Shown here in pieces: positions 1-8,629 of a stretch of DNA of 64,000 nucleotides (position 1 is the stretch's first letter; each line of letters starts with the position of its first letter). The notes beneath the pieces were generated by a model, which saw only the letters and a program-made list of their open reading frames with translations, made no database searches and was not told the DNA's origin. A program made the position numbers and the translations under genes. Location of the stretch: the NCBI GenBank assembly GCA_019695115.1, contig JAIBAP010000024.1, positions 1 to 64,000 on the forward strand. Direction: 5' to 3'. Origin of the DNA: Caldilineales bacterium (GTDB lineage: Bacteria > Chloroflexota > Anaerolineae > J102).

Positions 1-28
1 GTATAGTCTCTCGTACGGCGGTTGGCAT
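1..28 (-). CDS. Partial CDS, start codon and first nine codons only
   Basis: Read on the minus strand, a strong ribosome binding site (AAGGAGAG, positions 33-40) lies four bases before an ATG at 26-28. Nine codons follow (MPTAVRETI) before the window ends. The gene diverges from the CRISPR array and shares its upstream region with the array leader, so a cas gene is a reasonable guess, but nine residues identify nothing. The call rests only on the ribosome binding site plus an open frame. Confidence 0.45.
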
Positions 29-59
29 GGTTCTCTCCTTGCAGGAGCTTGTGGGAATG

Positions 60-136
60 GTTTCCTGCAATCATGAACCATCCAGCCGCCTTTGTCACGT
101 CAGCACTTAGCGGAAACTAAAGAATAATAAATAATG
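60..136 (+). promoter_or_regulatory. CRISPR leader
   Basis: This stretch directly precedes the first intact repeat. It is AT-rich for the window, ending in runs such as AATAATAAATAATG just before the repeat. The degenerate repeat at the far end of the array and the crRNA handle orientation both place the leader on this side. The promoter itself is not obvious. Confidence 0.6.
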
Positions 137-1619
137 GCTTCACCGAACTGAATCCCGAACGCGGGATTGAAACGCACCTTTGGTCCGTCGCCGCCGAAGT
201 CCACCGTCGCTTCACCGAACTGAATCCCGAACGCGGGATTGAAACCTCATGACAATGATGCTGCCTCCGTTCGGCCCGCCCGCTTCACCGAACTGAATCC
301 CGAACGCGGGATTGAAACTCTGGATTTCGAGCGGGGGGTTGTGAGTGTGCCGAGGCTTCACCGAACTGAATCCCGAACGCGAGATTGAAACAACAAGAAA
401 ACCGTCACCATCAAGGGCTGGTTCGGGCTTCACCGAACTGAATCCCGAACGCGGGATTGAAACTGGCCACTTGGCTACGGCGCCTCGGCAACAACAACGC
501 TTCACCGAACTGAATCCCGAACGCGGGATTGAAACCGCAAAATGATCCGGCCCCGTCTCCACGTACCTGGCGCTTCACCGAACTGAATCCCGAACGCGGG
601 ATTGAAACTGGACGGCTGCTGCGGCATGTGTGGCTGCCGGGGAGCTTCACCGAACTGAATCCCGAACGCGGGATTGAAACCGGATGTAGGTGGAGTGCTG
701 GATGGGCTGCTGCCGGCTTCACCGAACTGAATCCCGAACGCGGGATTGAAACTACCCCTCATGGCGCCCAAACCCATCACCCGCAACGCTTCACCGAACT
801 GAATCCCGAACGCGGGATTGAAACGTAGTACACGACGGCCACATAGGTGGCGTGTTCGAGCTTCACCGAACTGAATCCCGAACGCGGGATTGAAACTACG
901 TTCTGCCCCGCAAGGTGAACAGGAGCACAGCGCTTCACCGAACTGAATCCCGAACGCGGGATTGAAACCTCAAGGGTGCGCTGGGCTTGTTCGTGGACTT
1001 GGAAGGCTTCACCGAACTGAATCCCGAACGCGGGATTGAAACGGTGTGGGGGGTACAGGTGACGCGCATTTTGGGTGTGGCTTCACCGAACTGAATCCCG
1101 AACGCGGGATTGAAACGGCGCCGTGGCGAACGTGAAGGGTATCCATTCGCCGCTTCACCGAACTGAATCCCGAACGCGGGATTGAAACAGTCTCATCCTG
1201 GGCGGCTTTGGCGGCCAGCCCCTTGCTTCACCGAACTGAATCCCGAACGCGGGATTGAAACACGACTTTAGTCGTTTTCTTGGGTCTACTTCGTCCAGCT
1301 TCACCGAACTGAATCCCGAACGCGGGATTGAAACGCGACGGGTGCGGGCGAATTCTTCGATGATGAATTGCTTCACCGAACTGAATCCCGAACGCGGGAT
1401 TGAAACTCAGCGGGGGGGGATTTATCAGGTGTTGAAGCGGTTGGGCTTCACCGAACTGAATCCCGAACGCGGGATTGAAACACGACTTCAGTCGTTTCCC
1501 CCTCGATCTCATCCTCCATGCTTCACCGAACTGAATCCCGAACGCGGGATTGAAACGTCAACCAGCCCAGGCAGTAGCGCCAGCGCCTACGGCTTCACCG
1601 AACTGAATCCCGAACGCGG
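137..1619 (+). CRISPR. CRISPR array, 21 repeats and 20 spacers
   Basis: Twenty-one copies of a 37-bp repeat starting GCTTCACCGAACTG enclose 20 spacers of 35-38 bp. Repeat 4 (355-391) has one changed base (GCGAG for GCGGG). The last repeat (1592-1619) lacks its final nine bases, as is usual at the leader-distal end. Within each repeat AATCCCG pairs with CGGGATT around an AACG loop. The repeat ends in ATTGAAAC, the typical eight-base 5' handle left by Cas6 in type I and III systems, so transcription should be on the plus strand. No cas gene lies in the window, so the subtype stays open. Two spacers (1262-1297 and 1482-1519) begin with the same short palindrome. Confidence 0.98.
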
Positions 1620-1735
1620 AGGGTTGGACCGCAGAATGGCGGTTACGTTGCGGATACGTTTTTGGGAGAGCGGGTCAGGTGTGCGGATACGTTTGGGCGG
1701 GGTAGGCGACATCCCGGCCAGACGAGAGTCCACGA

Positions 1736-2467
1736 TCAACGCAGATACAGCCCTCCATTCACGTCCAACGTGGCGCCGGTGATAAAACTGGCGGCGTCGC
1801 TGGCCAGATAGCAGACAGCGGCGGCGATTTCTGCCGGTTCGGCAAAGCGGCCAAGGGGGATCTGGGCCTGCACCCGGCCTTGTAGCTCGTCCGGCCAGCC
1901 GGAGGTGAGGTCGGTGGCGGTGGTGGCCGGGGCGATGCAGTTGACGGTGACGCCATCCGGGGCCAGTAAGCGGGCCAGGGATTTGGTCAGGGCGATCAGC
2001 CCGGCTTTGGCCGCGGCATAATGCGCGCCCACCAGCACCCCGCCCATCTGCCCTGCCACCGAGGCAATGTTGATGACCCGCCCGCCTGTTCCAGCGCGGC
2101 GCAGGTGGGGCAGGGCCGCCTGGCAGCAGAGGAAGGCGCCCTTGAGGTTGACGGCCAACACCCGGTCCCACTCGTCCGGGCTGATGGCGGCGAAGGGCGT
2201 GAGCGGGCAGATGCCGGCGTTGTTGACGAGCATATCGAGGCGACCGCAGGCGGCGACCGTCGTCTCCACCGCGCGCTGCACCTCTTCCGGGCGGGTTATG
2301 TCGGCGGTGATGGCGAGAGACCCGACAGGTTTTGCGAGACCTGTCAGGTCTTGCACATCGACCATCGCCACCCGCGCCCCGGCTTCAGCCAGGGCGCCGG
2401 TAATGGCCAGCCCGATGCCGCGTGCTGCGCCGGTGACGAGGGCCACGCGCTGGCTTGTTTCGTTCAT
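1736..2467 (-). CDS. Short-chain dehydrogenase/reductase
   Basis: A 243-residue classical SDR. It has the NAD(P)-binding TGAARGIG (12-19), NNAG (82-85), catalytic Ser136 and the Tyr150-x3-Lys154 pair, and ends at the usual family length. A longer open frame extends upstream, but the ATG at 2465-2467 overlaps the transketolase stop as ATGA, which fixes the start and shows translational coupling. The neighbours suggest oxidation or reduction of a sugar, polyol or sugar-acid intermediate. The substrate cannot be read from the sequence; SDRs of this type include rhamnose, fucose and polyol dehydrogenases. Confidence 0.88.
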   Translation of the reverse strand: MNETSQRVALVTGAARGIGLAITGALAEAGARVAMVDVQDLTGLAKPVGSLAITADITRPEEVQRAVETTVAACGRLDMLVNNAGICPLTPFAAISPDEWDRVLAVNLKGAFLCCQAALPHLRRAGTGGRVINIASVAGQMGGVLVGAHYAAAKAGLIALTKSLARLLAPDGVTVNCIAPATTATDLTSGWPDELQGRVQAQIPLGRFAEPAEIAAAVCYLASDAASFITGATLDVNGGLYLR

Positions 2468-4305
2468 GCGTGTTCCTCGCTGTTTTTGCGCTGCAACACG
2501 CTTTGGGCAGCGGCGACGATGTCGGCTACAGCCAGGCCGTACATCGGGAACAGCTCGGCCGGATCGCCGGAGCGACAGAACACGTCGGGGATGCCGACGC
2601 GGGCGAGGGGAACGGGGCGGTGCTCGGCCAGATACTCGGCCACAGCCCCGCCCAACCCGCCGATGAGGTTGTGATCCTCGGCGGTGACGATAGCCCCGGT
2701 TTCCTCGGCGGCCCGACCGACGGCCTCGCCATCCAGCGGTTTGATCGTATGAAGGTCGAGCACGCGGGCATCGATGCCCTGCCCAGCCAACTCCGCGGCG
2801 GCCTCCAGCGCCAGGCTGACCATGACGCCGCAAGCGATGAGCGTGACATCGCCGCCCCCGCGCACGGTGATGGCCCGGCCAAGACGGAATTCCTGCCGTT
2901 CACCGTAGATGACGGGCACGGGATTGCGGCCCAGGCGAAAATAGACGGGGCCTGTGTGGGCGATGGCCTGGCGCAGCAGTGCGGGCACAGCGACGGCATC
3001 GGCGGGAACGATGACGGTCATGTTTGGCAGCGCCCGCATGATGGCGATGTCCTCGATGCCCTGGTGCGTCGGCCCGTCCCAACCCACCTCCAGTCCGCCG
3101 TGCGAACAAATGACCTTGACGTTGAGCCTGGGATAGCAGATGAAGCTGCGGATGGCCTCGCAGGCGCGCAAGGTGGCAAAGGTGGCATAGGTGCAGGCCA
3201 GCGGGAGGAGGCCGGCCGAGGCCAGGCCGGCGGCGGCCAGAAACATATCCTGCTCGGCCACGCCGAAATTGATCTGCCGGTCGGGGAAAGCCTTGCCGAA
3301 AGCGCCGGTCTTGAGCGAGCTGGAGATGTCGGCATCCAACACCACCAGCTCCGGCAGCTCCGCCCCCAGCCGGACGATTTCCGCCCCAAAGGCCTCGCGC
3401 AGAGCGCGAGACGTGCGCTCACCTGCCGCCTGCCACGTGCCGCTTGCCACCCGCTCAGGCGGCTCCCACTCCTCACCCAACTCGCGCAGCGCCGCCTTTG
3501 CCTGCTCGCGATTGGGCGCTTTGCCATGCCATTCGTGCCTGTCGAGCATGAACGAGACCGGCCAGCCCTTGATCGTATGGGCGATGATGCAGGTCGGGGC
3601 GTCGGCCGCAGAGTTGGCCCAGGCGAGGGCGTCGAGAATCTGGCCCATGTCGCGGCCATCGATCTCGCGCACCTGCCAGTTGCACGCCCGCCACTTGTCG
3701 GCCAGCGGCTCCAGGCTGAGGATGTCGTCCGACTTGCCATCGACCTGTGAGCGATTGTAATCGACCAGGACGACGAGATTGGCCAGGCGTCGATGCCCGG
3801 CCAGCATCGCTGCTTCCCAGGTGGCGCCTTCCTGCAGGTCGCCATCGCCCAGCATGACGTAGGTGCGGAACTCCCGGCCCGTGATCCTGGCCGCCAGGGC
3901 CATGCCCGCCCCGGCCGCCAGCCCGCTCCCCAACGGCCCGGAGGTCATCTCGACGCCGGGCGTCTTGCGCATATCCGGGTGGCCCTGCAAGTGGCTGTCG
4001 GCCTGCCGCAGTCGCCACAAATCGTCCACCGGGAAGAAGCCGCGCTCGGCCAGGGCCGCGTACCAAATCGGGCAGGCGTGGCCTTTCGAGAGGATGAAGC
4101 GGTCGCGGTCGAGCCAGTCGGGGCGGGCGGGATCCAGACGGAGGGCGTGGAAGTAGAGGGCCGCCATCATATCCGCCGCCGACAGCGACCCGCCCGGATG
4201 CCCCGACCCGGCGGCATAGGTCATCTTGATGACATGGCGGCGCAGGCGGTTGGCAATGCTGGAGAGGTATGAGTGATCGGTGAGCGGTAGGCCTGATGGC
4301 GACAT
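2464..4305 (-). CDS. Transketolase, N- and C-terminal modules on one chain
   Basis: A 613-residue protein holding a complete transketolase in one chain. The thiamine-diphosphate module has GSGHPGGS (33-40), GDGDLQEG (153-160) and Asn184; the pyrimidine module has GVAEQ (348-352) with the catalytic Glu. It is about 50 residues shorter than housekeeping transketolase and resembles a fusion of the two-subunit kind. It uses ThDP and Mg2+ to move a two-carbon ketol unit in the cytoplasm. The gene is coupled to the SDR by an ATGA overlap and sits in a sugar-catabolic run, so a dedicated substrate (for example a branched or unusual ketose phosphate) is possible. That is inference. Confidence 0.9.
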   Translation of the reverse strand: MSPSGLPLTDHSYLSSIANRLRRHVIKMTYAAGSGHPGGSLSAADMMAALYFHALRLDPARPDWLDRDRFILSKGHACPIWYAALAERGFFPVDDLWRLRQADSHLQGHPDMRKTPGVEMTSGPLGSGLAAGAGMALAARITGREFRTYVMLGDGDLQEGATWEAAMLAGHRRLANLVVLVDYNRSQVDGKSDDILSLEPLADKWRACNWQVREIDGRDMGQILDALAWANSAADAPTCIIAHTIKGWPVSFMLDRHEWHGKAPNREQAKAALRELGEEWEPPERVASGTWQAAGERTSRALREAFGAEIVRLGAELPELVVLDADISSSLKTGAFGKAFPDRQINFGVAEQDMFLAAAGLASAGLLPLACTYATFATLRACEAIRSFICYPRLNVKVICSHGGLEVGWDGPTHQGIEDIAIMRALPNMTVIVPADAVAVPALLRQAIAHTGPVYFRLGRNPVPVIYGERQEFRLGRAITVRGGGDVTLIACGVMVSLALEAAAELAGQGIDARVLDLHTIKPLDGEAVGRAAEETGAIVTAEDHNLIGGLGGAVAEYLAEHRPVPLARVGIPDVFCRSGDPAELFPMYGLAVADIVAAAQSVLQRKNSEEHA

Positions 4306-4325
4306 GTAGTACCTATGTGCTGCTT

Positions 4326-4353
4326 TTGACTGTATTCAGAACTTCGCCATAAT
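4326..4353 (+). promoter_or_regulatory. Sigma70-like promoter for the NYN gene
   Basis: TTGACT (4326-4331) and CATAAT (4348-4353) are separated by 16 bases. Transcription would start near 4360, giving an 80-base leader that contains two hairpins before the NYN start codon at 4440. Confidence 0.5.
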
Positions 4354-4365
4354 AGGGAATGCCCC

Positions 4366-4423
4366 GCCGGAGATAGCATCTCCGGCCCGACGCCCACCCT
4401 TCGGGGTGGGTCGTCTCTTTTTT
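4366..4423 (+). terminator. Tandem hairpins ending in an intrinsic terminator inside a leader (possible attenuator)
   Basis: Hairpin one is a perfect nine-base stem, GCCGGAGAT (4366-4374) with ATCTCCGGC (4378-4386). Hairpin two pairs 4389-4399 with 4404-4415 (one bulged base) around a TTCG loop and runs straight into TCTTTTTT (4416-4423). The ribosome binding site GGGAGGG (4424-4430) follows at once. The terminator points into the NYN gene rather than away from a gene, as expected for transcriptional attenuation. No antiterminator stem was worked out. Confidence 0.6.
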
Positions 4424-4439
4424 GGGAGGGTGATTGTTG

Positions 4440-5350
4440 ATGCAACGGGTCATTGCCTATGTAGACGGTTTCAATCTATACTATGGTTTGCGATCAAATG
4501 GGTGGAAATGGTTCTATTGGCTAAATATCCACGATATGGCGCATAATATGCCAGGGCTTTCCAGTTCTCATATCCACTGAGTCGTAAAGCGTCAGAGTGC
4601 TAATTATGTCATGCTGAGTGAAACGAAGCATCTGCGGGTCGATCACACAAGGTTGTTGCAGAGGAATTCCAGCGAAGCATCTCGCGTGGGCCATCCAAAT
4701 CTCATGAATTGTATGATACCTTTCCGTTAGTGCTGACCTAAGACGCGCGAGATGCTTCGCTGGTATGGTCTTCAGCATGTGAGTTGGCCGATTGACCCGC
4801 TCAGCATGACACACTATCGAGGAGTTTTCTTGCATCAAATGAGAAACGGAAAGCCCTGACCAAAAATTGATATATACGAAGTATTTCACAGGTATTGTCA
4901 AACAGCCTCTTGATCGACATGAACGACAGCAGACCTTTTTGGATGCGCTGAGAACAGTTCCGGATATCCATATATCTTATGGCCATTTTCTGGAAGACAA
5001 GGTTAAATGTTAGAAATTGTGATTTTTCTTATCAAACGCATCACGAAAAGATGACAGATGTCAATATTGCCGTTGAGTTGATGGCTGATGCGTTTCTCGA
5101 CAGATTTGATCTTGCTCTCCTTGTTTCGGCAGATAGTGATCTTGTAGGACCTGTGAATACGGTACGGCAATTGTTCAAGCAAAAACGTGTTGTGGTTGCA
5201 TTCCCGCCAGGGAGGGTTTCAAATGCACTAAAAGATGCTGCCACTGGTTATACGTATATCGACCGAGACGTATTATCAAAGAGCGTGTTTTCCGATGAGA
5301 TTGTGCGTTCTGATGGTTTTGTTTTGCGGCGCCCAGCAGAGTGGCGATGA
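4440..5350 (+). pseudogene. NYN-domain (PIN-like) protein gene, disrupted
   Basis: The start (ATG 4440 after GGGAGGG) reads MQRVIAYVDGFNLYYGLRSN, the opening of a NYN/DUF88 domain, a predicted metal-dependent RNase fold. The frame is lost at a MITE (4552-4858). Homologous reading resumes about 4861 (KLIYTKYFTGIV), passes through RQQTFLDALRTVPDI, breaks again by one extra base near 5012-5014, and then continues as RNCDFSYQ to KMTDVNIAVEL, SADSDL and a normal end at 5350. The conserved Asp residues (VDGFN, MTDVN, SADSD) all survive across the pieces. It is AT-richer than its neighbours and on the opposite strand, so it was probably acquired. A translated product would be the short N-terminal piece or a late internal start. 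Confidence 0.85.
4552..4858. mobile_element. MITE-like inverted repeat inserted in the NYN gene
   Basis: The tips are an exact 11-base inverted pair, CAGGGCTTTCC (4552-4562) and its complement (4848-4858), with imperfect pairing continuing inward. Further exact inverted pairs lie at TGTCATGCTGAG (4607-4618 with 4800-4811) and AGCGAAGCATCTCGCG (4671-4686 with 4746-4761). There is no transposase. The element splits a recognisable protein domain, which confirms that it moved in. No clear target duplication was found. Confidence 0.8.
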
Positions 5351-5388
5351 ATAATCGCCTGGTGCGATTTGTCATATCAAATGGGTTG

Positions 5389-6567
5389 CTATTCGATTGT
5401 GATCAGATACGGCGCCTGATTGAGCCGTTCGACGCCGTCGGCGCCAATGCGATAACCGTCCTCGACCCGTAAGCCGCCCCAGGGCGCGTCGAAGAGGGGG
5501 ATGTCCACCGAGATGATCATGTCCGGCTCGATGACGGCGGCGCTGCTGGGGCCGAAGATGGGCGGCTCGAACTCGATCACGCCGACGCTGTGGACGCCGG
5601 AATAGAGGAAGTAGGGGGCCAGGCCCGCTTCGGCGACGATGCGCCGGCCAATGGCCTCGACCTCCCGGCCTTCGACGCCGGCGCGCAAGGCCCGATAACA
5701 CGCCTCCTGCGCCCGGCCGGCAACCTCGGCCGCGCCGCGGATGTCGTCGCCGGGGTTGCCCACCAACACCGGGCGGCCGATGGCGGCGTGATAGCCTTCG
5801 TAGCGCGGGGCGAGAGTCAGCAGCACCAGTTCATCGGGCCGGATGCGGCGAAAGGTGGAGCGAGCCAGGATGGGGCGGGCGTTGGGGCCAGAAGCAACAA
5901 TGGTGTCGATGCCCGTGCCCTCGGCCCCGGCCCGGCGCATGGCGGCTTCGGCCTCGGCCGCCACCTCTCTTTCGCTCACGCCCACGGCGATGGCCCCCAC
6001 CGCCGCTTGCAGGCCCAGTCCGGCGATCCCGTAGGCGTGGCGAATGACGGCGATCTCCGCCGGCGATTTGCGCGCCCGCAGATCGCACATGGCCTCCTCG
6101 ACATCGATCCATTCGGCCTCCGGCAGGGCCAGTCGGAAGCCGGCCAGGAAATCGGCGCTCATCAGCCCCCGCCCGGCCAGCCCCACCCGCCGGATGGCGC
6201 CGGCCCCACCCGCCAGCTCGGCCAGGATGTCGGTCAGGCTATGGATGGTGGCAAAGGGGTAGTCCTCGTCCGGGTGGACGAAGACGCTGGCGGCGCGCAC
6301 ATCCCGCATCTGCCCGGCCAACAGGGCGTAGGCCACGCTTTCGGGGCCGGTGAGGAGGACGGGGTCGCCGCGGCGGGGCATGAGGATGCAGGCCGGCTCG
6401 AAGTGGACGGGGAAGTTCGCCAGCCAGCGGGCGTGGGCCGGCCCGAACACCGCCCGGTCATCGGCATAGGCCACGAGCAAGTCCAGCCGCTGGCGCGCCA
6501 TCATCTCCTGGACGCGGCGCCAGCGTTGGGGGAATTCTGCCGGGGGGATGGCGGGGTGCGGGTTCAT
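5389..6567 (-). CDS. M24-family (creatinase/prolidase fold) protein with degenerate metal site
   Basis: A 392-residue protein with an N-terminal creatinase-like domain (about 1-150) and a C-terminal pita-bread domain. Family landmarks are visible (ASGPNARP, SGVHSVGV, GGLRVEDGYRIG), including the late Glu. The two early metal-ligand Asp positions of aminopeptidases are replaced (LLTLAPRYEGYHAAIG), so a metal-free creatinase-like C-N hydrolase is more likely than a peptidase. The open frame runs further upstream, but the ATG at 6565-6567 overlaps the stop of the cupin gene as ATGA, which fixes the start. It probably forms an operon with the cupin and the MBL-fold gene. Confidence 0.8.
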   Translation of the reverse strand: MNPHPAIPPAEFPQRWRRVQEMMARQRLDLLVAYADDRAVFGPAHARWLANFPVHFEPACILMPRRGDPVLLTGPESVAYALLAGQMRDVRAASVFVHPDEDYPFATIHSLTDILAELAGGAGAIRRVGLAGRGLMSADFLAGFRLALPEAEWIDVEEAMCDLRARKSPAEIAVIRHAYGIAGLGLQAAVGAIAVGVSEREVAAEAEAAMRRAGAEGTGIDTIVASGPNARPILARSTFRRIRPDELVLLTLAPRYEGYHAAIGRPVLVGNPGDDIRGAAEVAGRAQEACYRALRAGVEGREVEAIGRRIVAEAGLAPYFLYSGVHSVGVIEFEPPIFGPSSAAVIEPDMIISVDIPLFDAPWGGLRVEDGYRIGADGVERLNQAPYLITIE

Positions 6568-6947
6568 GGTTCGTCGCCATGGGCGTGGGGGTCGTAGACG
6601 CCGGGCACGACCGGGGGCGAGAAGACCGTGACCAGTTCCATCGGCTCCGGCCCATCGGCCCGGATCTGGTGCATCAGGCCGGGCGGGATGAAGACGGCCA
6701 CGCCCGGCTCCAGGGCGATTTCCTGTTCCCCGGCCAGGATGGCGCCGGCGCCGGCGAGGATGTAGAGGATCTCTTCCTCGGCGGCGTGGACATGGGCTGC
6801 GGCCAGCGTGCCGCCGGGGAATTGGGCCAGACCGAAGACCAGGTTGCGGGCGGCGCTGTTCTGCGGGCCGAGGAGGTAGCGCCAGTCGCGGCCGGGGAGG
6901 TGGTAGACCGGGCAAGTGGAGATGTGGGATGTTTCGAGGCGGGGCAT
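6564..6947 (-). CDS. Single-domain cupin
   Basis: A 127-residue small beta-barrel protein with the metal-binding set His52, His54, Glu58 and His93 (HVHAAEEE, PPGLMHQ). Such cupins act as isomerases, epimerases, dioxygenases or sugar-binding sensors. Its stop overlaps the start of the M24-like gene, and the MBL-fold gene ends seven bases before its start, so the three are co-transcribed. The substrate is unknown. Confidence 0.82.
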   Translation of the reverse strand: MPRLETSHISTCPVYHLPGRDWRYLLGPQNSAARNLVFGLAQFPGGTLAAAHVHAAEEEILYILAGAGAILAGEQEIALEPGVAVFIPPGLMHQIRADGPEPMELVTVFSPPVVPGVYDPHAHGDEP

Positions 6948-6954
6948 GGCGAAC

Positions 6955-7752
6955 CTATGTTCCTGTTACAACTCCTCCCGGATGCCGGCGCAGGAGTTCG
7001 GGGTCGTGCGGCGGGACGAGGAAGCCGTTTTGGGCGCGGAGCAGCGCCCGGATGCGTTCCATCGCCACCCAGCATTGTTTGATGTCCACGGCCAGGCCGA
7101 TGGGGTGCATCTGCTCCAGGTTGGCGTAATAGAAAACCGTGTCGGAAGGGAAGACGGCCAGACCCTGCCGCGTCGGCACGGTAAAGGCCTGGCAGCACAT
7201 GGTGTGACCGCCCACGTAAAACGCGCCGATGCCGGGCAGAATGTCGGGAGCCTCGTCGTCCACCAGGATGAGGCGGTCGCGGGCTTCGCCGGCCAGGTAG
7301 GCGATGACATCGCGCGGGAAGAGGATGTCGGGGACGAGGGCGGGGTGGGGCGGGTTCAGCGTCATCTCCCAGCCGGTGCGCGAGACCACGAATTTGGCGT
7401 TGGGGAACAGTCTGGCGTTCGAGCAGTGGTCGTAGTGCAGGTGCGAGAGCAGCACGTAGCTCACCGCAGCCGGATCGACGCCCGTCTGTTGGAGCAGCAG
7501 GGGCACATTCTGTGTGGCCATGTCCATGCGGAAGCGCGCCTGCCAGCCGCCGCCTGCCACCACCAGCGGCTGAATTTCGTCCACATCGCGCACGCCGCAA
7601 TCGATCAGGATCACCTGCCCGTCGTCGCCGCGCAGGACGAAGAAGAAGAAATCGGCCTGCAGCCACTCGTCCCAGCGCGACATGAAGAACATCTGCGGGC
7701 CGGGCACAGTTTGTTCACAGTATTTGATGGCCTGGATGGAGTAGGTTGGCAT
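6955..7752 (-). CDS. MBL-fold hydrolase, lactonase-like
   Basis: A 265-residue metallo-beta-lactamase fold protein with the dinuclear metal motif SHLHYDHC (His104, His106, Asp108, His109), a later VGGHTM histidine and an SDTVFY aspartate. Overall layout matches the N-acyl-homoserine lactonase group. Given the sugar-oxidising neighbours, hydrolysis of a sugar lactone is plausible, but quorum-signal lactonase or another ester hydrolase cannot be excluded. It has no signal peptide, so it is cytoplasmic. Confidence 0.82.
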   Translation of the reverse strand: MPTYSIQAIKYCEQTVPGPQMFFMSRWDEWLQADFFFFVLRGDDGQVILIDCGVRDVDEIQPLVVAGGGWQARFRMDMATQNVPLLLQQTGVDPAAVSYVLLSHLHYDHCSNARLFPNAKFVVSRTGWEMTLNPPHPALVPDILFPRDVIAYLAGEARDRLILVDDEAPDILPGIGAFYVGGHTMCCQAFTVPTRQGLAVFPSDTVFYYANLEQMHPIGLAVDIKQCWVAMERIRALLRAQNGFLVPPHDPELLRRHPGGVVTGT

Positions 7753-7796
7753 AGGAACTCCTGGCGGGAGTAGACCGGGAATCCAAGAAATCAGGA

Positions 7797-7826
7797 AACC
7801 GTGTCCACTTGTCTACTTGTCTACCG
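7797..7826. repeat. Word repeat just after the SDR stop codon
   Basis: Read on the minus strand, GTAGACAA is repeated with small changes (GTAGACAAGTAGACAAGTGG), starting three to five bases after the stop of the SDR gene at 7829. One of many such tracts directly 3' of genes in this window. Confidence 0.7.
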
Positions 7827-7828
7827 CT

Positions 7829-8599
7829 TCACTGCAAATTCACCGACGTGCCGCCATCGACGACCAGCATGGCGCCGGTGCACCAGGCGGCGTCGTCGCT
7901 GGTGAAGAAGATGACGGGGCCGGCGATGTCTTCGGGTTGGCCCAGGCGGCCGAGCGGCGCCCGCTTCGACCAATAGGAGCGCGCGACGGGATCGGCCAGG
8001 GCCGCGCGATTGAGGTCGGTCTCGACCGTGCCGGGCAGGACGGCGTTGCAGGTGATGCCATGCGGGCCGAGTGAAATCGCCATCGACTTCACCAGCAGGT
8101 TGATCCCGGCCTTCGAGGCGCAATAGTGCGCCTGCTGGCTGCCGCCGAACTCGGCCGAAATCGAGCTGACGGCAATGATCCGTCCCTTCACACCGTGTTC
8201 GACCATGACCCGCGCCACCGCCTGCGAGACCAGGAAATAGCCTTTCAGGTTCACGTCCAGCACCTGGTCCCACAACGCTTCCGGCAGGTCGAGAAAGTCC
8301 TCGAACGGGCAGATGCCGGCGTCGTTGACCAGGATGTCAATGGTTCCCCAGCGTTCGAGCACGGCCCCTACCATGGTCTGCACCTGCTCGTGATCGGCTA
8401 CATCGGTGGAGACGAACATCGCCTGCCCGCCGGCCTGCTCGATCAGCCCCACCGTCGCGCGGCCCTCGGTCTCGCGCAGATCGACCACCGCCACCCGCGC
8501 CCCCTCCTGCCCAAAGCGCACGGCGATGGCCCGGCCGATCCCCCGCGCGGCTCCGGTGACGATGGCGACTTTACCCTGAAGCTGAGATGTAGATGTCAT
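7829..8599 (-). CDS. Short-chain dehydrogenase/reductase, sugar-dehydrogenase type
   Basis: A 256-residue SDR with TGAARGIG (15-22), NDAG (92-95, where NNAG is usual), Ser146, Tyr159 and Lys163. The ATG at 8597-8599 begins the domain; the upstream open frame runs into a repeat element and is discarded. Sequence flavour resembles L-rhamnose or L-fucose dehydrogenases and lactaldehyde-handling SDRs. It lies next to RhaD-like and RhaB-like genes, which supports a role in 6-deoxysugar breakdown. It could instead serve the lactonase upstream by making a lactone. Confidence 0.88.
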   Translation of the reverse strand: MTSTSQLQGKVAIVTGAARGIGRAIAVRFGQEGARVAVVDLRETEGRATVGLIEQAGGQAMFVSTDVADHEQVQTMVGAVLERWGTIDILVNDAGICPFEDFLDLPEALWDQVLDVNLKGYFLVSQAVARVMVEHGVKGRIIAVSSISAEFGGSQQAHYCASKAGINLLVKSMAISLGPHGITCNAVLPGTVETDLNRAALADPVARSYWSKRAPLGRLGQPEDIAGPVIFFTSDDAAWCTGAMLVVDGGTSVNLQ

Positions 8600-8629
8600 C
8601 GGCGCAGTCTCCCGGTTTACCCTGTTCGC

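Noticed and set aside
1640-1735. Degenerate extra CRISPR units or a second array after the last repeat
   Set aside because: TGCGGATACGTTT occurs twice here but has no similarity to the CRISPR repeat and no regular spacing.
212-1782. Several long open frames on both strands across the CRISPR array
   Set aside because: They are created by the 37-bp repeat (their peptides repeat FTELNPERGIET or FNPAFGIQFGE) and are not genes.
2021-4272. Long plus-strand frames opposite the SDR and transketolase genes
   Set aside because: They are antisense shadows of high-GC codon usage; the minus-strand frames hold the conserved domains and motifs.
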